Of a DNA stretch of 38,827 nt, positions 1 to 7,499 are shown piece after piece. Under the pieces are notes generated by a model. It had not been told where the DNA came from, did not search any database, and saw only the letters and a list, made by a program, of their open reading frames with translations. Positions within the stretch are counted from its first letter, which is position 1. Every line of letters begins with the position of its first letter. The DNA is from Rhodanobacter thiooxydans LCS2 (GTDB taxonomy: Bacteria; Pseudomonadota; Gammaproteobacteria; Xanthomonadales; Rhodanobacteraceae). The stretch covers positions 1 through 38,827 of the forward strand of contig NZ_AJXW01000085.1 of assembly GCF_000264375.1 (NCBI RefSeq), read 5' to 3'. The position numbers and the translations under genes were made by a program.

Positions 1-16
1 CCGCGAGCGGGCTCCT
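1..16. repeat. REP-like repeat, partial (cut by window edge)
   Basis: The first 16 bases (CCGCGAGCGGGCTCCT) are identical to the last 16 bases of the right arm of the REP-like pair at 33542-33566. They lie just after the stop codon of the minus-strand amidohydrolase. The rest of the copy is outside the window, so its partner arm cannot be seen. Confidence 0.7.
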
Positions 17-21
17 GCACG

Positions 22-1374
22 TCAGATCGCGGGCTTGCCGTCCTGCTTGTAGACCACGCCATCCTTCATCACGAAGCTGACGTGCTGCATGACGGTGATG
101 TCGTCCAGCGGATTGCCCGGCACGGCGATCACGTCGGCGCCGCGGCCCACCGCGATGCGGCCGAGCTGGTCGGACTTGTGCAGCAGTTCGGCGGCGTGGG
201 TGGTGGCGGCCTGCAGCACGAACATCGACGGCATGCCCGCCTGCACCATGTAGACGAATTCCCTGGCGTTGTCGCCGTGCGGGTAGACGCCGGCGTCGGT
301 GCCGAAGGCGATCTTCACGCCGGCCTTGTACGCCTTGCCGGCGGTGTCCAGGATCACCGGGCCGACTTCCTCGGCCTTGCGTGCGACCTGCGGCGGATAC
401 CAGCCCTGCTTCGCCTTTTCCATCACGTACTGGCCGGCGATGATGGTGGGCACGTACCAGGTGCCGTGTTCCTTCATCAACTTCATGTCCGGCGCGTCCA
501 TGAAGGTGCCGTGCTCGATCGAGTCCACCCCGCCGAGCACGGCGCGACGGATTGCCTCGGCGCCATGCGCGTGGGCAGCCACGGTGAAGCCGTAGTCGTG
601 CGCGGCGGCAACCACGGCCTCGATCTCCTCCAGCGTCATCTGCGGGTTGCCGGAGCTGGAGCTTTCGTCCAGCACGCCGCCGGAGGGCATGATCTTGATC
701 AGGTCGGCGCCGTCCTTGTAGTGCTGGCGCACGGCTTTCCACGCCTCGGCGGGCGAGTCGATGATGCCGTCCTTCGGGCCGGGATCACCTTGCAGGTCCC
801 AGCGGAAGCCGTTGCTCGGATCGGCGTGGCCGCCGGTGGTGCCGAGGGGCTTGCCGGTAGTGAAGATGTGCGGGCCGGGCACCAGGCCGGCGTTGACCGC
901 ATTGCGCAAGGCGATCGACGCATTGTCGTCGTCGCCGAGGTTGCGCACCGTGGTGAAGCCGGCCAGCAGGGTGCGCTTCGCGTAGACGGTGCCGCGGATC
1001 GCATGGTCGGCCGGGTTGAGGCGGAACTTGTCGCTGTAGGAGTCCCTGCTGAACTGCATGGTCAGGTGCGTATGCGAGTCGATCAGCCCCGGCATGCAGG
1101 TGGCGTCCGGCAGCCGGACCACGCGCAGGGTGCCGGCCGCCTTGCGGTACGGTTCGATGTCGATGGCGCCGGGGTGGATCTCCTTGATCCGGCCATCCTC
1201 GATGACCAGGGTGGTCTGGCCCAGCATCCTGCCGGCGGCGGGATCCAGCAGGCGCGCGCATTCGATCAGGTTGATCCGCTGGCTGCCGGCATCGTCGCGG
1301 GCCGGCGCATCGGCGCCGGCGGCGAGCGGAAGGCACGAGACGGCGACGACGAGCAGCAGGCGAGGCATGGACAT
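22..1374 (-). CDS. Secreted metal-dependent amidohydrolase (Xaa-Pro dipeptidase / imidazolonepropionase-like)
   Basis: A 450-residue amidohydrolase-superfamily enzyme that probably hydrolyses an amide or peptide bond in the cell envelope. The start at 1374 is chosen because GGGGGA sits 7 bases upstream and the protein then begins with a signal peptide (MSMPRLLLVVAVSCLPLAAG); an ATG at 1404 would add ten residues in front of it. Metal-site motifs are visible: PGLIDSHTH (HxH about residues 101-103), LIKIMPSGG with the likely carboxylated Lys near 227, AAHAHG near 267-271, SIEHGT near 286-291, and FGTDAG with the Asp near 360. This pattern is typical of the family annotated as Xaa-Pro dipeptidase or Xaa-Arg/Lys carboxypeptidase. 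Substrate is unknown. It follows plsB on the same strand with a gap of about 30 bases, so co-transcription is likely. Confidence 0.88.
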   Translation of the reverse strand: MSMPRLLLVVAVSCLPLAAGADAPARDDAGSQRINLIECARLLDPAAGRMLGQTTLVIEDGRIKEIHPGAIDIEPYRKAAGTLRVVRLPDATCMPGLIDSHTHLTMQFSRDSYSDKFRLNPADHAIRGTVYAKRTLLAGFTTVRNLGDDDNASIALRNAVNAGLVPGPHIFTTGKPLGTTGGHADPSNGFRWDLQGDPGPKDGIIDSPAEAWKAVRQHYKDGADLIKIMPSGGVLDESSSSGNPQMTLEEIEAVVAAAHDYGFTVAAHAHGAEAIRRAVLGGVDSIEHGTFMDAPDMKLMKEHGTWYVPTIIAGQYVMEKAKQGWYPPQVARKAEEVGPVILDTAGKAYKAGVKIAFGTDAGVYPHGDNAREFVYMVQAGMPSMFVLQAATTHAAELLHKSDQLGRIAVGRGADVIAVPGNPLDDITVMQHVSFVMKDGVVYKQDGKPAI

Positions 1375-1405
1375 CGGTGGGTCCCCCGGTGGCAGTGCGG
1401 CCATC

Positions 1406-4072
1406 CTACTCGGCGGCGTCGCGGTGCGGGGGCGCCGGCCCGGTGGCGTCGGGCAGGCGGCGATCGCTGCCGCTGCGCCGCTCGTGCTCGCGCTGTTCGG
1501 CGACGACGTGGCGCCGGTGCAGGTCCGTCGCCGCGGCGTCGGCGGGCAGTGCGTCGGGGGCGACGGCCGGATCGCCCGCCGCCGGCTCCTTGTCGCCGCC
1601 GGGGGTGATCTTCAGGATCGAGTGGCGCACCTCGCGCGAGAGGATCACCCGCGCGTCGCGCACCATGCCTTCCAGCGAGGCGTCGTAGTCGAGCTTGCCG
1701 GCGTCATCGGTCCACACGATGCGCCGCTCGCGCAGCTTCTGGATGAAGCCGCGGAACAGCGCCTTGTCGAAGAACTCCGGTGCGGTCAGCTCGTTGAGCA
1801 GGGACAGTCGCTGCGCGGTGAGCGAGCAGGCGTTCTCCAGCTCGGCGCCGGTCAGCGTGTGCGGGCCGTTCTTGACCAGCGCGGCGATGGTGATGTAGTA
1901 GCGTTCGAAAGCCTGGATCAGGCTGCGCGCGATCACCCTGAGCTGGAACGCGCCGTCGTCCTGGCCGGGGCTGCGTTCCAGCACGCGGCCGTCGCTGACC
2001 GCTTCGAGCAGGCCGCGGCGCACGAAGAAGTCAATGGTGGCCTGCAACTGCGCGACGAAGCCGTCGCCGTCCCACGGCAGGAACAGCTCGCCCTGGATGA
2101 ACGGATAGATGATGCGGCCCAGCCGCAGGATCGACGAGCGCGACATGCGCCGGTTGTTGAGGAAGCAGCACGCCACCCATGCCGCAGTGGCGGTGAGGTG
2201 CAGCACGTTGTTGCGGAAGTAGCTGAGCAGCACTGCGCGCTCGCCGGTGGCGGTGAGCACGTCGCCGAGCGGGTGCTGCACGCGCTGGATCCAGCCCATC
2301 TGCTCGCCATAGGCGATGATCGCGGCCGGGTTCATCGGGGTCAGCGTGATGCGGTCCGAGTACGGCAGCTCCTCCAGCATCGCCTTGCCCAGGTCGAGCT
2401 GGGTCAGCAGGTCGCTCTCGGCCATCGCGTGCTTCGGCGTGGCCAGCAGGGCCAGCGCCAGCAGGTTGATCGGGTTGACGTCGGCGGCGCGGTTGATGTT
2501 GACCTGGATCTGCTCGGCGAGGCGGTCGGTCACCGCGCCCAGCCATTCCGGCTTCGCCTCGGGGTCGGTGCCGGCGCTGCGCCAGTGGTCGCTGGCCGCG
2601 TCCAGCAGTGGGGTCAGCTCGATCGGTTCACCGAAATTCAGCGCCACGTGGCCGTAGCGCTGGCGCAGCACCTTGAGTCCCTTGAGCAGGCCGAGCAGCG
2701 ATTCCTTCTCCTTCGGCTGGCCGGACAGCTCGCCGATGTAGCTCTTGCCTTCCATCAGCTTCTCGTAGCCGATGTACACCGGCTGGAACAGCACCGGCCG
2801 GCGCGGCGCGCGCAGGAAGGCGCGGATGGTCATCGCCAGCATGCCGGCGCGCGGCGCCAGCAGCCGCCCGGTGCGCGAGCGGCCGCCCTCGATGAAGTAT
2901 TCCATCGGCACGCCGCGGTCGATCAGCTGCGCCACGTACTCGTTGAACACCACCGAGTACAACGCGTTGCCGCGGAAACTGCGGCGCAGGAAGAACGCGC
3001 CGCCGCGACGCAGGATCGGCCCGATCAAGGGCAGGTCCAGGTTCACCCCTGCCGCGATGTGCGGCACCACCACGCCGGAGACGTGCAACTGGTAGCTCAT
3101 CAGCAGGTAGTCGGCGTGGCTGCGGTGGCAGGGCACGTAGATCACCTCGTGGCCTGGCGCGGCGGCCCGGGCCTTGTCGAAGTGGTGCATGGCGATGCCG
3201 TCGTACAGCTTGTTCCAGAAATTGGACAGCAGGAACGAGGCCGAGCGCACCACCGGGTGCGAGTAGTCGGCGGCGATCTCCAGCACCAGCTTGTGCGCCT
3301 TGCGCCAGGCCTTGGCGTGGCTGATCTTCTCCTTCGCCGCGGTGGCGGCGATCGCCGCACGCACCGGCTCGGCGTTCAGCACCGCGTCGACCACCGTGCG
3401 CTTGTGCGACAGGTCCGGCCCGATCACCGCGGCGCGGATGCGGTGGAAGTGGGTGCGCAGCACCCGCGAGACCTTGCGTGCAAAACGCTCCGGGGTGATC
3501 CCGCCCGATTCGTCCAGGGTCTGGCGCAGCGACACCGGCGTGGAGAAGTGCACCACTGTGTCGCGCCCGTTCAGCAGCAGCGCCAGCATGCGGCGGAAGC
3601 GGCCCACCATCACCCAGTTTTCCGAGAACAGCACACGGAACCAGCCACTGTCGCGGCTGGGCGCGCGGCCCACGTAGATGGATACCGGCATGATCTGGAT
3701 GTCGCTGTCGGGCAGACCCTCCAGCGAGTGCACCAGCTGCCGCAGCGCCTCGTTCGGATTGCGCTTGCGGTTGCGGCCGAGCAGACTGCCGTCGCGCCGC
3801 GCCAGCGCGAACACCGAGCGGCGCCGGCGGGTCCCGGCCAGTGGCTGCATCGGGTTGGGCAGGCCGGCCTCGCGACAGGCGCGCTGCAGGATCAGCGCGT
3901 CGGAAAAACCATCGCGCTCGATCACGTAGCAGACCGGCACGCCGGCCTGCAGCAGGGCGGCAGGCTCGGCCGGGTCGCGGCGGATGCGCACCCATGGCTG
4001 CAGCAGCTGGCCGGCCAGGTTGAACCACCAGGGGGCGCGAGGGCGGGCGGGGGAGTCCGCGGCGGTAGTCAT
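1406..4072 (-). CDS. plsB: Glycerol-3-phosphate 1-O-acyltransferase PlsB
   Basis: Inner-membrane enzyme that acylates sn-glycerol-3-phosphate at position 1, the first step of phospholipid synthesis. The 888-residue product carries the acyltransferase blocks in order: HRSHAD (about 316-321, HX4D catalytic motif), GGAFFLRR (about 357-364), FIEGGRSRTG (about 393-402), and PVYIGYEKLMEG further on. It is about 80 residues longer than the E. coli enzyme; part of the excess is a charged Ala/Pro/Arg-rich C-terminal tail. The ATG at 4072 is preferred because GGACGG lies 6 bases upstream; an in-frame ATG two codons earlier overlaps that motif. The substrate-producing gene gpsA lies at 20629 in the same window but in a different transcription unit. 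Confidence 0.95.
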   Translation of the reverse strand: MTTAADSPARPRAPWWFNLAGQLLQPWVRIRRDPAEPAALLQAGVPVCYVIERDGFSDALILQRACREAGLPNPMQPLAGTRRRRSVFALARRDGSLLGRNRKRNPNEALRQLVHSLEGLPDSDIQIMPVSIYVGRAPSRDSGWFRVLFSENWVMVGRFRRMLALLLNGRDTVVHFSTPVSLRQTLDESGGITPERFARKVSRVLRTHFHRIRAAVIGPDLSHKRTVVDAVLNAEPVRAAIAATAAKEKISHAKAWRKAHKLVLEIAADYSHPVVRSASFLLSNFWNKLYDGIAMHHFDKARAAAPGHEVIYVPCHRSHADYLLMSYQLHVSGVVVPHIAAGVNLDLPLIGPILRRGGAFFLRRSFRGNALYSVVFNEYVAQLIDRGVPMEYFIEGGRSRTGRLLAPRAGMLAMTIRAFLRAPRRPVLFQPVYIGYEKLMEGKSYIGELSGQPKEKESLLGLLKGLKVLRQRYGHVALNFGEPIELTPLLDAASDHWRSAGTDPEAKPEWLGAVTDRLAEQIQVNINRAADVNPINLLALALLATPKHAMAESDLLTQLDLGKAMLEELPYSDRITLTPMNPAAIIAYGEQMGWIQRVQHPLGDVLTATGERAVLLSYFRNNVLHLTATAAWVACCFLNNRRMSRSSILRLGRIIYPFIQGELFLPWDGDGFVAQLQATIDFFVRRGLLEAVSDGRVLERSPGQDDGAFQLRVIARSLIQAFERYYITIAALVKNGPHTLTGAELENACSLTAQRLSLLNELTAPEFFDKALFRGFIQKLRERRIVWTDDAGKLDYDASLEGMVRDARVILSREVRHSILKITPGGDKEPAAGDPAVAPDALPADAAATDLHRRHVVAEQREHERRSGSDRRLPDATGPAPPHRDAAE

Positions 4073-4103
4073 GTGCATCCGTCCATTCTAACGGCTGCGT
4101 CGT

Positions 4104-5012
4104 TCAGTCTTTCGCAACGGCGCTGGCGGCGGTGGCTGGTGCCGGCTGCTGTTGCAGCTGGCGGTGCGAGCGGCGCGCGTTGTGCAGCAGGTCCTCGCTG
4201 TACCAGCGGCCGTTCTCCCGCACCAGCGCCGTTTCGGCCGACAGCGGCTGGCCGAGCAGGGTGTAGTCGGCCCTGACCATCGCGTGGCCAGCCGTGCTGG
4301 AGAGCGGGGTGAGCCGCACGGAGTCGAGCGTGTCGTCCACCGACAGGCCATAGATCGCCAGCAACCGCTTGAGGCCGCCCCAGGCGACGGCGTACTTGGC
4401 CATGCTGGCGTCAAAATCCATCGCGTGCAGCTGGTCGGGGTCCTTCAGGTCCAGCTGGCGCGCCGTCGCCACGGCCACGCCGAGCGCCTGCTTCGCCCGG
4501 GCCTGGTCGAACCACGGCGTCTGCTGCGCCCACGGCAGCAGCGCGTCGAGCGCGCCGTCGAGCTGGGTTTTCTGCACGTCGCTGAGCGTGCGGCTCTGCG
4601 CGATGGCGCTTTTCAGCATGGCCTCGCCCATGCTGATCAGTACCGGCAGCTGGTCGTGGTACTGCAGCTCCATCGCGGCCAGCTTCGGTTGCAGCTCGGC
4701 GTACAGCCGGTTCTCGGCGTCCGGGCCGGTGAGCTTGCGCATGGACTGGTCGAGGCGGGCGCGGTCCTCGGCGCTGGTCGGCTGCGCATCGCGCTGCTGC
4801 AGGCGCCAGTCGGCGCGCAGGTTGGCGTAGTCGGCCGGCGGCAGCGCGTGCTTCCACAACCGGTCGAAGTCGCCGGCCTTGAGCAGGTCGATCGAGGTCT
4901 GCAGCGCCGCCTGCGGCGTGCTGCCGTTGGCTTGCGCGGCCTCGTCCTTGCTGTGGCAGGCGCCCAGCAGCAACACGGCAAGCAGCATCGGCATCGCATG
5001 GCGAAGTCGCAT
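4104..5012 (-). CDS. Predicted lipoprotein, unknown function
   Basis: A 302-residue protein whose start at 5012 opens a classic lipoprotein signal: MRLRHAMPMLLAVLLLGAC, with lipobox LLGAC and the modified Cys at residue 19. The reading frame stays open upstream, but that part encodes no sensible N-terminus and would bury the signal peptide. The mature part is Ala/Gln/Leu-rich, predicted helical, with a short motif TPQAALQTSIDLLKAGDFDRL that resembles the start of helical repeat or DUF-type envelope proteins. I do not recognise the family. It stands 31 bases upstream of plsB on the same strand and may share its transcript. The leader contains an AT-rich promoter-like segment and a terminator-like hairpin. 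Confidence 0.75.
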   Translation of the reverse strand: MRLRHAMPMLLAVLLLGACHSKDEAAQANGSTPQAALQTSIDLLKAGDFDRLWKHALPPADYANLRADWRLQQRDAQPTSAEDRARLDQSMRKLTGPDAENRLYAELQPKLAAMELQYHDQLPVLISMGEAMLKSAIAQSRTLSDVQKTQLDGALDALLPWAQQTPWFDQARAKQALGVAVATARQLDLKDPDQLHAMDFDASMAKYAVAWGGLKRLLAIYGLSVDDTLDSVRLTPLSSTAGHAMVRADYTLLGQPLSAETALVRENGRWYSEDLLHNARRSHRQLQQQPAPATAASAVAKD

Positions 5013-5135
5013 CGGCGTCTCGCGGTGGATGGTGGCAGAGCGGGCGCCACGGGGCGGGTGAGCGCGCAGGGTAAGGGCCACGGCGGCCGCGAAACAAGGG
5101 CGCGGCGCAAGTTTTCGCGGGGCCGGAAAAGAAAA

Positions 5136-5160
5136 CCCCGCGGGCGTTGGCCTCGCGGGG
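5136..5160 (-). terminator. Rho-independent terminator-like hairpin
   Basis: Read on the minus strand, CCCCGCG, an 11-base loop and CGCGGGG are followed directly by TTTTCTTTT. It lies about 150 bases downstream of the acid phosphatase stop and about 125 bases upstream of the lipoprotein start. It can end the phosphatase transcript, or act as a leader attenuator if the promoter-like sequence at 5232-5260 is used. Confidence 0.65.
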
Positions 5161-5231
5161 AAATCCGGCGGAGCCGGAAGGGAAATGGCCTTGCCTGCAG
5201 AGATCTTGGTCAGCAGGTGTTGGCGGGTCAA

Positions 5232-5260
5232 ATATTACTCGCTCGTTAAAGTTGAGGCAA
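5232..5260 (-). promoter_or_regulatory. Candidate sigma70-type promoter in AT-rich island
   Basis: On the minus strand TTGCCT (5255-5260) and TAATAT (5232-5237) are separated by exactly 17 bases; each hexamer matches 4 of 6 consensus positions. The segment 5230-5310 is strikingly AT-rich for this genome and includes repeated TTGCAT/ATGCAA words. It would drive the lipoprotein at 4104-5012. Proposed from sequence only. Confidence 0.4.
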
Positions 5261-5307
5261 TACTTTTGCATTGCATGATAATTGCATGTTTATAAAAGAT
5301 ATTTCGA

Positions 5308-6207
5308 CTACTCGTAGCGCAGCGCATCGATCTTCTGCCGGCGTCGCTGCTCCAGCGGTGCGGACCAGTCGTTGTTGAACAGCGCCGGCTCCCATGAACC
5401 GTAGGTCGTGTTCGGCAACACGAACCAGCGCGAGCCGATCCAGTCCAGGTACGGCGCCATCGCCCGCTGGCGACCGGCGGCGTTGTTCGCCAGCACCGTC
5501 ACGAAGTCGCCGATCTGGTCGCCGAACTGCATCAGCACACGGTACTTGCGGCTGATCAGCTGGCGTCGGCAGCCTTTCTCGGTGCCGATCTGCTCGCAGC
5601 CCTCGACGAAGGTGCCCAGGCCGAGGAACGCTTCCGGGCCGGAGACCGGCAGGCCGACCTTGCGCAAGTTGGCCAGGGTGACCTGGTCCAGGTCCTTGGC
5701 GCGGTTGGACACGTAGAGCACGGCGATGTCGTGTTTGGCGGCGAACCGGGTGAACTCGACCACGCCGGGAAGCGCCCTGGCGCTTTCCTGCCTGCACCAT
5801 TCGGCCCAGTCCGCCTCGTTGTATTCGCCGGCGCTGCGGACCAGGCGCGCCTGATACGGCGAGTTGTCCAGTACGGTCTCGTCGATGTCCAGCACCACTG
5901 CCGGCTTGAGGCCGCCGGCCGGCGCCACGCGGTCGTCCTTGGCCAGCGCGTCCCACTGGCGGTCCTTCATGGCGGCCAGCAGGCGCGTCTGGGCGTCGCG
6001 ATAGGTCTGCAGGTAGATCAGGTCGTGCTCGATCGCGGTCTGGCTCCATGCCACCGCGTTGAGGTTGTCGTTGGCGGCGACGCCGACCGCGGTTGCCGCC
6101 GGGGCCGGCGCAGCGGGCGTCGCCACGGCCGCAGGATGGCGGGGAGCGCTGGCGCAGCCGGCCAGCAGGGCGAGCGCGAGCAGCGACGCGGAAAGACGCA
6201 ACGGCAT
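5308..6207 (-). CDS. HAD-superfamily acid phosphatase / 5'-nucleotidase, lipoprotein e(P4) family
   Basis: A 299-residue outer-membrane-type lipoprotein phosphatase. In the e(P4) family such enzymes remove phosphate from nucleotides (for example NMN) at the cell surface. The start at 6207 opens MPLRLSASLLALALLAGC, with lipobox Cys 18, then a Pro/Ala-rich linker to about residue 45. HAD motif I is VVLDIDETVLDN (DIDET at 107-111), motif II is VLYVSNR, and the late acidic motif is MQFGDQIGDF. The ending NTTYGSWEPALF is also typical of the family. AGGGAA precedes the start by about 10 bases. It is divergent from the AI-2E-family gene, 129 bases away. Substrate preference cannot be read from the sequence. 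Confidence 0.9.
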   Translation of the reverse strand: MPLRLSASLLALALLAGCASAPRHPAAVATPAAPAPAATAVGVAANDNLNAVAWSQTAIEHDLIYLQTYRDAQTRLLAAMKDRQWDALAKDDRVAPAGGLKPAVVLDIDETVLDNSPYQARLVRSAGEYNEADWAEWCRQESARALPGVVEFTRFAAKHDIAVLYVSNRAKDLDQVTLANLRKVGLPVSGPEAFLGLGTFVEGCEQIGTEKGCRRQLISRKYRVLMQFGDQIGDFVTVLANNAAGRQRAMAPYLDWIGSRWFVLPNTTYGSWEPALFNNDWSAPLEQRRRQKIDALRYE

Positions 6208-6336
6208 GAAGGCGTTCCCTGGAAATATATCGAAGCGAAACAATGAACGCAGTTTACGACAGCCCCATGGCAGGGCTGGCAGCCATCGCGGGCTGCTGAC
6301 AGACTGGCGCTCCCGCTTCCCACGGTATCGTTTCAC

Positions 6337-7368
6337 ATGGACTCCAGCTTGCCCGCCCTGCGCCCGCCTTCGACGGTCGTCCGCTACGCGAGTTACCTGC
6401 TGGCGGCCGCGGCGCTGTTGCTGGTCGTGAAGATCCACCTGCTGCCCGCGCTGCTGGCCGGCCTGCTGGTGTTCGAGCTGGTGCAGACGATGGTGCCGCT
6501 GCTGGGCCGGCGCATCCCCGGCGACCGTGCGCGGGTGGTGGTGGTCGCACTGATCGGCGCGGTGGTGGTGGGCCTGTTGATCCTGCTGATCCTCGGCGCG
6601 ATCAGCCTGTTCCACACCGAAGTCGGCAACCCGCAGCTGCTGTGGCAGGAGCAGTTGATGCCGCTGGTGGAGAAGGCGCGCCAGCAGTTGCCGGCCGCGC
6701 TGGTGAACAGTCTTCCCGACAGCGTCGACGACCTGCGCGTGGGCGCGATCGAGCTGGCGCGCAAGCACGCCGGCACCCTGCAGCTGGCGGGCAAGGGCGC
6801 GGTGCGGGTGTTCGTGCACATCCTGATCGGCCTGGTGCTGGGCGCGATCGTGGCGTTGAGCCGCACCCGCCCGGCGCACCAGATGGGCCCGCTGGCAGCG
6901 ACGCTGAGCCTGCGCTGCCAGCGGCTGGCCGAGGCGTTCCACAACATCGTGTTCGCGCAGATCAAGATCTCGCTGATCAACACCTTGTTCACCGCGGTCT
7001 TCCTGCTCGCCCTGCTGCCGCTGATGGGCATCCACGTGCCGCTGGCCAAGACGCTGGTGGTGGTGACCTTCGTGGTGGGCCTGCTGCCGGTGGTCGGCAA
7101 CCTGATCTCCAACACCGCGATCACCGTGGCCGGGTTGTCGGTGTCGCTTGGCATGGGCATTGCCGCGCTGGCGTTCCTGGTGCTGATCCACAAGCTGGAG
7201 TACTTCCTCAACGCACGCATCGTCGGCACCCAGATCCGTGCCCGCGCATGGGAGCTGCTGGTGGCCATGCTGCTTATGGAAGCCATGTTCGGCCTGCCCG
7301 GGGTGATCGCCGCGCCGATCTACTACGCGTACCTGAAGAGCGAGCTGGAGGCCGAGGGCCTGCTGTAG
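6337..7368 (+). CDS. AI-2E family transporter / permease (UPF0118)
   Basis: A 343-residue polytopic inner-membrane protein with about seven or eight hydrophobic segments. They include one near residues 17-50 and one near 68-92, then a soluble stretch (about 95-150), then the conserved C-terminal membrane block. Family signatures are VVGLLPVVGNLISNT and HKLEYFLNARIVGTQI. Members are linked to autoinducer-2 export, Na+/H+ antiport or general efflux; the actual substrate here is unknown. No strong Shine-Dalgarno is visible before the ATG. The stop codon TAG lies inside the left arm of a REP-like inverted repeat (7364-7393), so the repeat directly abuts or forms the 3' end of the message. Confidence 0.9.
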   Translation: MDSSLPALRPPSTVVRYASYLLAAAALLLVVKIHLLPALLAGLLVFELVQTMVPLLGRRIPGDRARVVVVALIGAVVVGLLILLILGAISLFHTEVGNPQLLWQEQLMPLVEKARQQLPAALVNSLPDSVDDLRVGAIELARKHAGTLQLAGKGAVRVFVHILIGLVLGAIVALSRTRPAHQMGPLAATLSLRCQRLAEAFHNIVFAQIKISLINTLFTAVFLLALLPLMGIHVPLAKTLVVVTFVVGLLPVVGNLISNTAITVAGLSVSLGMGIAALAFLVLIHKLEYFLNARIVGTQIRARAWELLVAMLLMEAMFGLPGVIAAPIYYAYLKSELEAEGLL

Positions 7369-7440
7369 GAGCGCATCCTGTGCGCGATGCTCTGATGTCG
7401 AACGGAGCCAAGAGCATCGCGCACAGGGTGCGCTCCTACA
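7364..7440. repeat. REP-like inverted pair (BIME-like)
   Basis: Two 30-base arms, 7364-7393 and 7411-7440, are inverted copies that match at 29 of 30 positions; the single mismatch still allows a G-U pair in RNA. They flank a 17-base spacer. The arms begin TGTAGGAGCGC and end GCGATGCTCT on one side. The left arm contains the AI-2E gene stop codon. The pair shares its TAGGAGC...GCGATGCTC framework with 33494-33566. It could fold into a long hairpin that stabilises or ends the transcript. Confidence 0.85.
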
Positions 7441-7499
7441 AAAGCGCGCATCGGTGGCAGGTGTCCGCTGGCGGGCGATGCCTCCGAATCCCGCGCCAA

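Noticed and set aside
1058..4276. 1072-codon plus-strand open frame over plsB
   Set aside because: Antisense shadow of plsB, which shows the full acyltransferase motif series; same explanation applies to other long opposing frames (82-1608, 21590-23950, 33203-35374).
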